6,392 bases of DNA, from positions 1 to 6,392 of the forward strand of contig DXFE01000011.1 in the NCBI GenBank assembly GCA_019114585.1, written 5' to 3'. This DNA is from Gemmiger_A avium (GTDB taxonomy: Bacteria > Bacillota > Clostridia > Oscillospirales > Ruminococcaceae). A program made the translations under genes and the position numbers. Of the stretch, positions 5,827 through 6,392 are shown one piece after another (within the stretch, counting starts at the first letter, position 1; every line of letters begins with the position of its first letter). The notes beneath the pieces are model-generated. The model searched no databases and was not told the DNA's origin. It saw only the letters and a list, made by a program, of their open reading frames with translations.

Positions 5827-6392
5827 TTAAAACGGCTGCTGGGCCGCGTTGGCGTTGGTGATGATCATAGCGTCGGGATGGTTCTGCAGCAGGGTAGCCG
5901 GGAAATGGGCGCTTACCTCGCCGTAGGCAGCCTGCCGGATCACCGCCCGGTGCCAGTCACGGAAGACACCCAGACGCACCTTGCGGGCGGACAGAATCTC
6001 GTGGATGCCGATGGTGACACACTTTTTGGGCATAGCGTCGATGGCACCGTTCAGATCGCCGATGGCGTTGGTGGTGCGGGTCTCGCGGGAGATGTCCAGC
6101 ACGCGGGTATGCAGCTGGGCGTATTCCTCTGCGGTCAGTTCGTCCTGAGGCTCGTTGAAAGCCAGGTGCCCGTTGATGCCGATGCCGCCAAAGGCAATGT
6201 CCACACCGCCCAGTTCCTCGATCAGGCGGGGAATGTACTCCAGGTTCTGCGGATCCGGGAACACCCGCTGCTCCTCCGGTACGACCAGTTCCGGATCAAT
6301 CTGGCTGTAGACGGTACGTTCCATGAAGCCCCGGAAGGACAGCTTGTTGCCCATATCAATCCAGCTGCCGTCGTCTTTCAGGTACTCGTCCA
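5827..6392 (-). CDS. nagB: Glucosamine-6-phosphate deaminase/isomerase (NagB family), 5'-truncated by window
   Basis: NagB converts glucosamine-6-phosphate to fructose-6-phosphate and ammonia, linking amino-sugar breakdown to glycolysis. The last 187 codons are visible and end at TAA 5827-5829. The frame is open to the window edge, so the ATG at 6354 is internal. The first visible residues are DEY, matching the catalytic-Asp motif MDEY (E. coli Asp72). The second signature, GGIGINGHLAFNEP, carries the His and Glu equivalent to E. coli His143 and Glu148. Asn replaces E. coli Asp141, which I recall as a common variant in Firmicutes enzymes. DISRETRTTNAIGD and CVTIGIHEIL match the ring-closing C-terminal half. 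About 70 N-terminal residues are missing, judged by family length. The aldolase gene follows after 34 bp, which supports a shared sugar-phosphate pathway. A related sugar-phosphate isomerase activity remains possible. Confidence 0.9.
   Translation of the reverse strand, partial: DEYLKDDGSWIDMGNKLSFRGFMERTVYSQIDPELVVPEEQRVFPDPQNLEYIPRLIEELGGVDIAFGGIGINGHLAFNEPQDELTAEEYAQLHTRVLDISRETRTTNAIGDLNGAIDAMPKKCVTIGIHEILSARKVRLGVFRDWHRAVIRQAAYGEVSAHFPATLLQNHPDAMIITNANAAQQPF

Noticed and set aside
6133..6174. Asn in place of the E. coli NagB Asp141 in GGIGINGHLAFNEP, as a possible loss of activity.
   Set aside because: I recall Asn here in many active Firmicutes enzymes, and the catalytic Asp, His and Glu are present, so inactivation is not supported.

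Overview
The window looks like chromosome from a GC-rich Firmicute of the Clostridia, most likely an Oscillospiraceae/Ruminococcaceae gut commensal of the Faecalibacterium–Gemmiger–Subdoligranulum type. This is inferred from the roughly 60% GC (by eye), the strong AGGAGG-like ribosome binding sites, the clostridial style of the FtsH C-terminus and the gene content. There is no mobile element, RNA gene, CRISPR array or prophage signal. Coding density is high, and the largest gap is 167 bp.

Layout: (1) Positions 1-854, plus strand, hold the last 283 codons of an FtsH-type AAA+ zinc metalloprotease whose start lies outside the window. (2) A hairpin at about 855-910 separates it from a convergent minus-strand operon and probably terminates both. 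(3) Positions 908-4470, minus strand, encode a complete three-subunit molybdenum hydroxylase of the xanthine dehydrogenase family. In transcription order the genes are the FAD subunit (3679-4470), the [2Fe-2S] subunit (3192-3677) and the molybdopterin subunit (908-3208). They are packed with a 1-nt gap and then a 17-nt overlap, so they are almost certainly translated from one mRNA. (4) Positions 4471-4637 are a regulatory gap. It holds the operon's extended -10 promoter, a short leader with a perfect hairpin next to the first ribosome binding site, and a strong intrinsic terminator for the operon upstream. (5) Positions 4638-6392, minus strand, carry the 3' part of a glucosamine-6-phosphate deaminase gene (nagB-like), followed 34 bp later by a class II fructose/tagatose-bisphosphate aldolase gene.

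How the genes work together: the three hydroxylase subunits would assemble into an enzyme that hydroxylates a purine or other N-heterocycle at the Mo centre. Electrons would then pass through two [2Fe-2S] clusters to FAD. The deaminase and aldolase fit a catabolic route from amino sugars into glycolysis: amino sugar phosphate to fructose-6-P, then, after a kinase not seen here, bisphosphate cleavage to triose phosphates. FtsH is housekeeping membrane proteolysis and has no evident link to its neighbours.

I found no clearly undescribed system. The points most worth checking are the true substrate of the Mo hydroxylase, a cysteine cluster in its large subunit, the leader hairpin, and the C-terminal extension on the aldolase.
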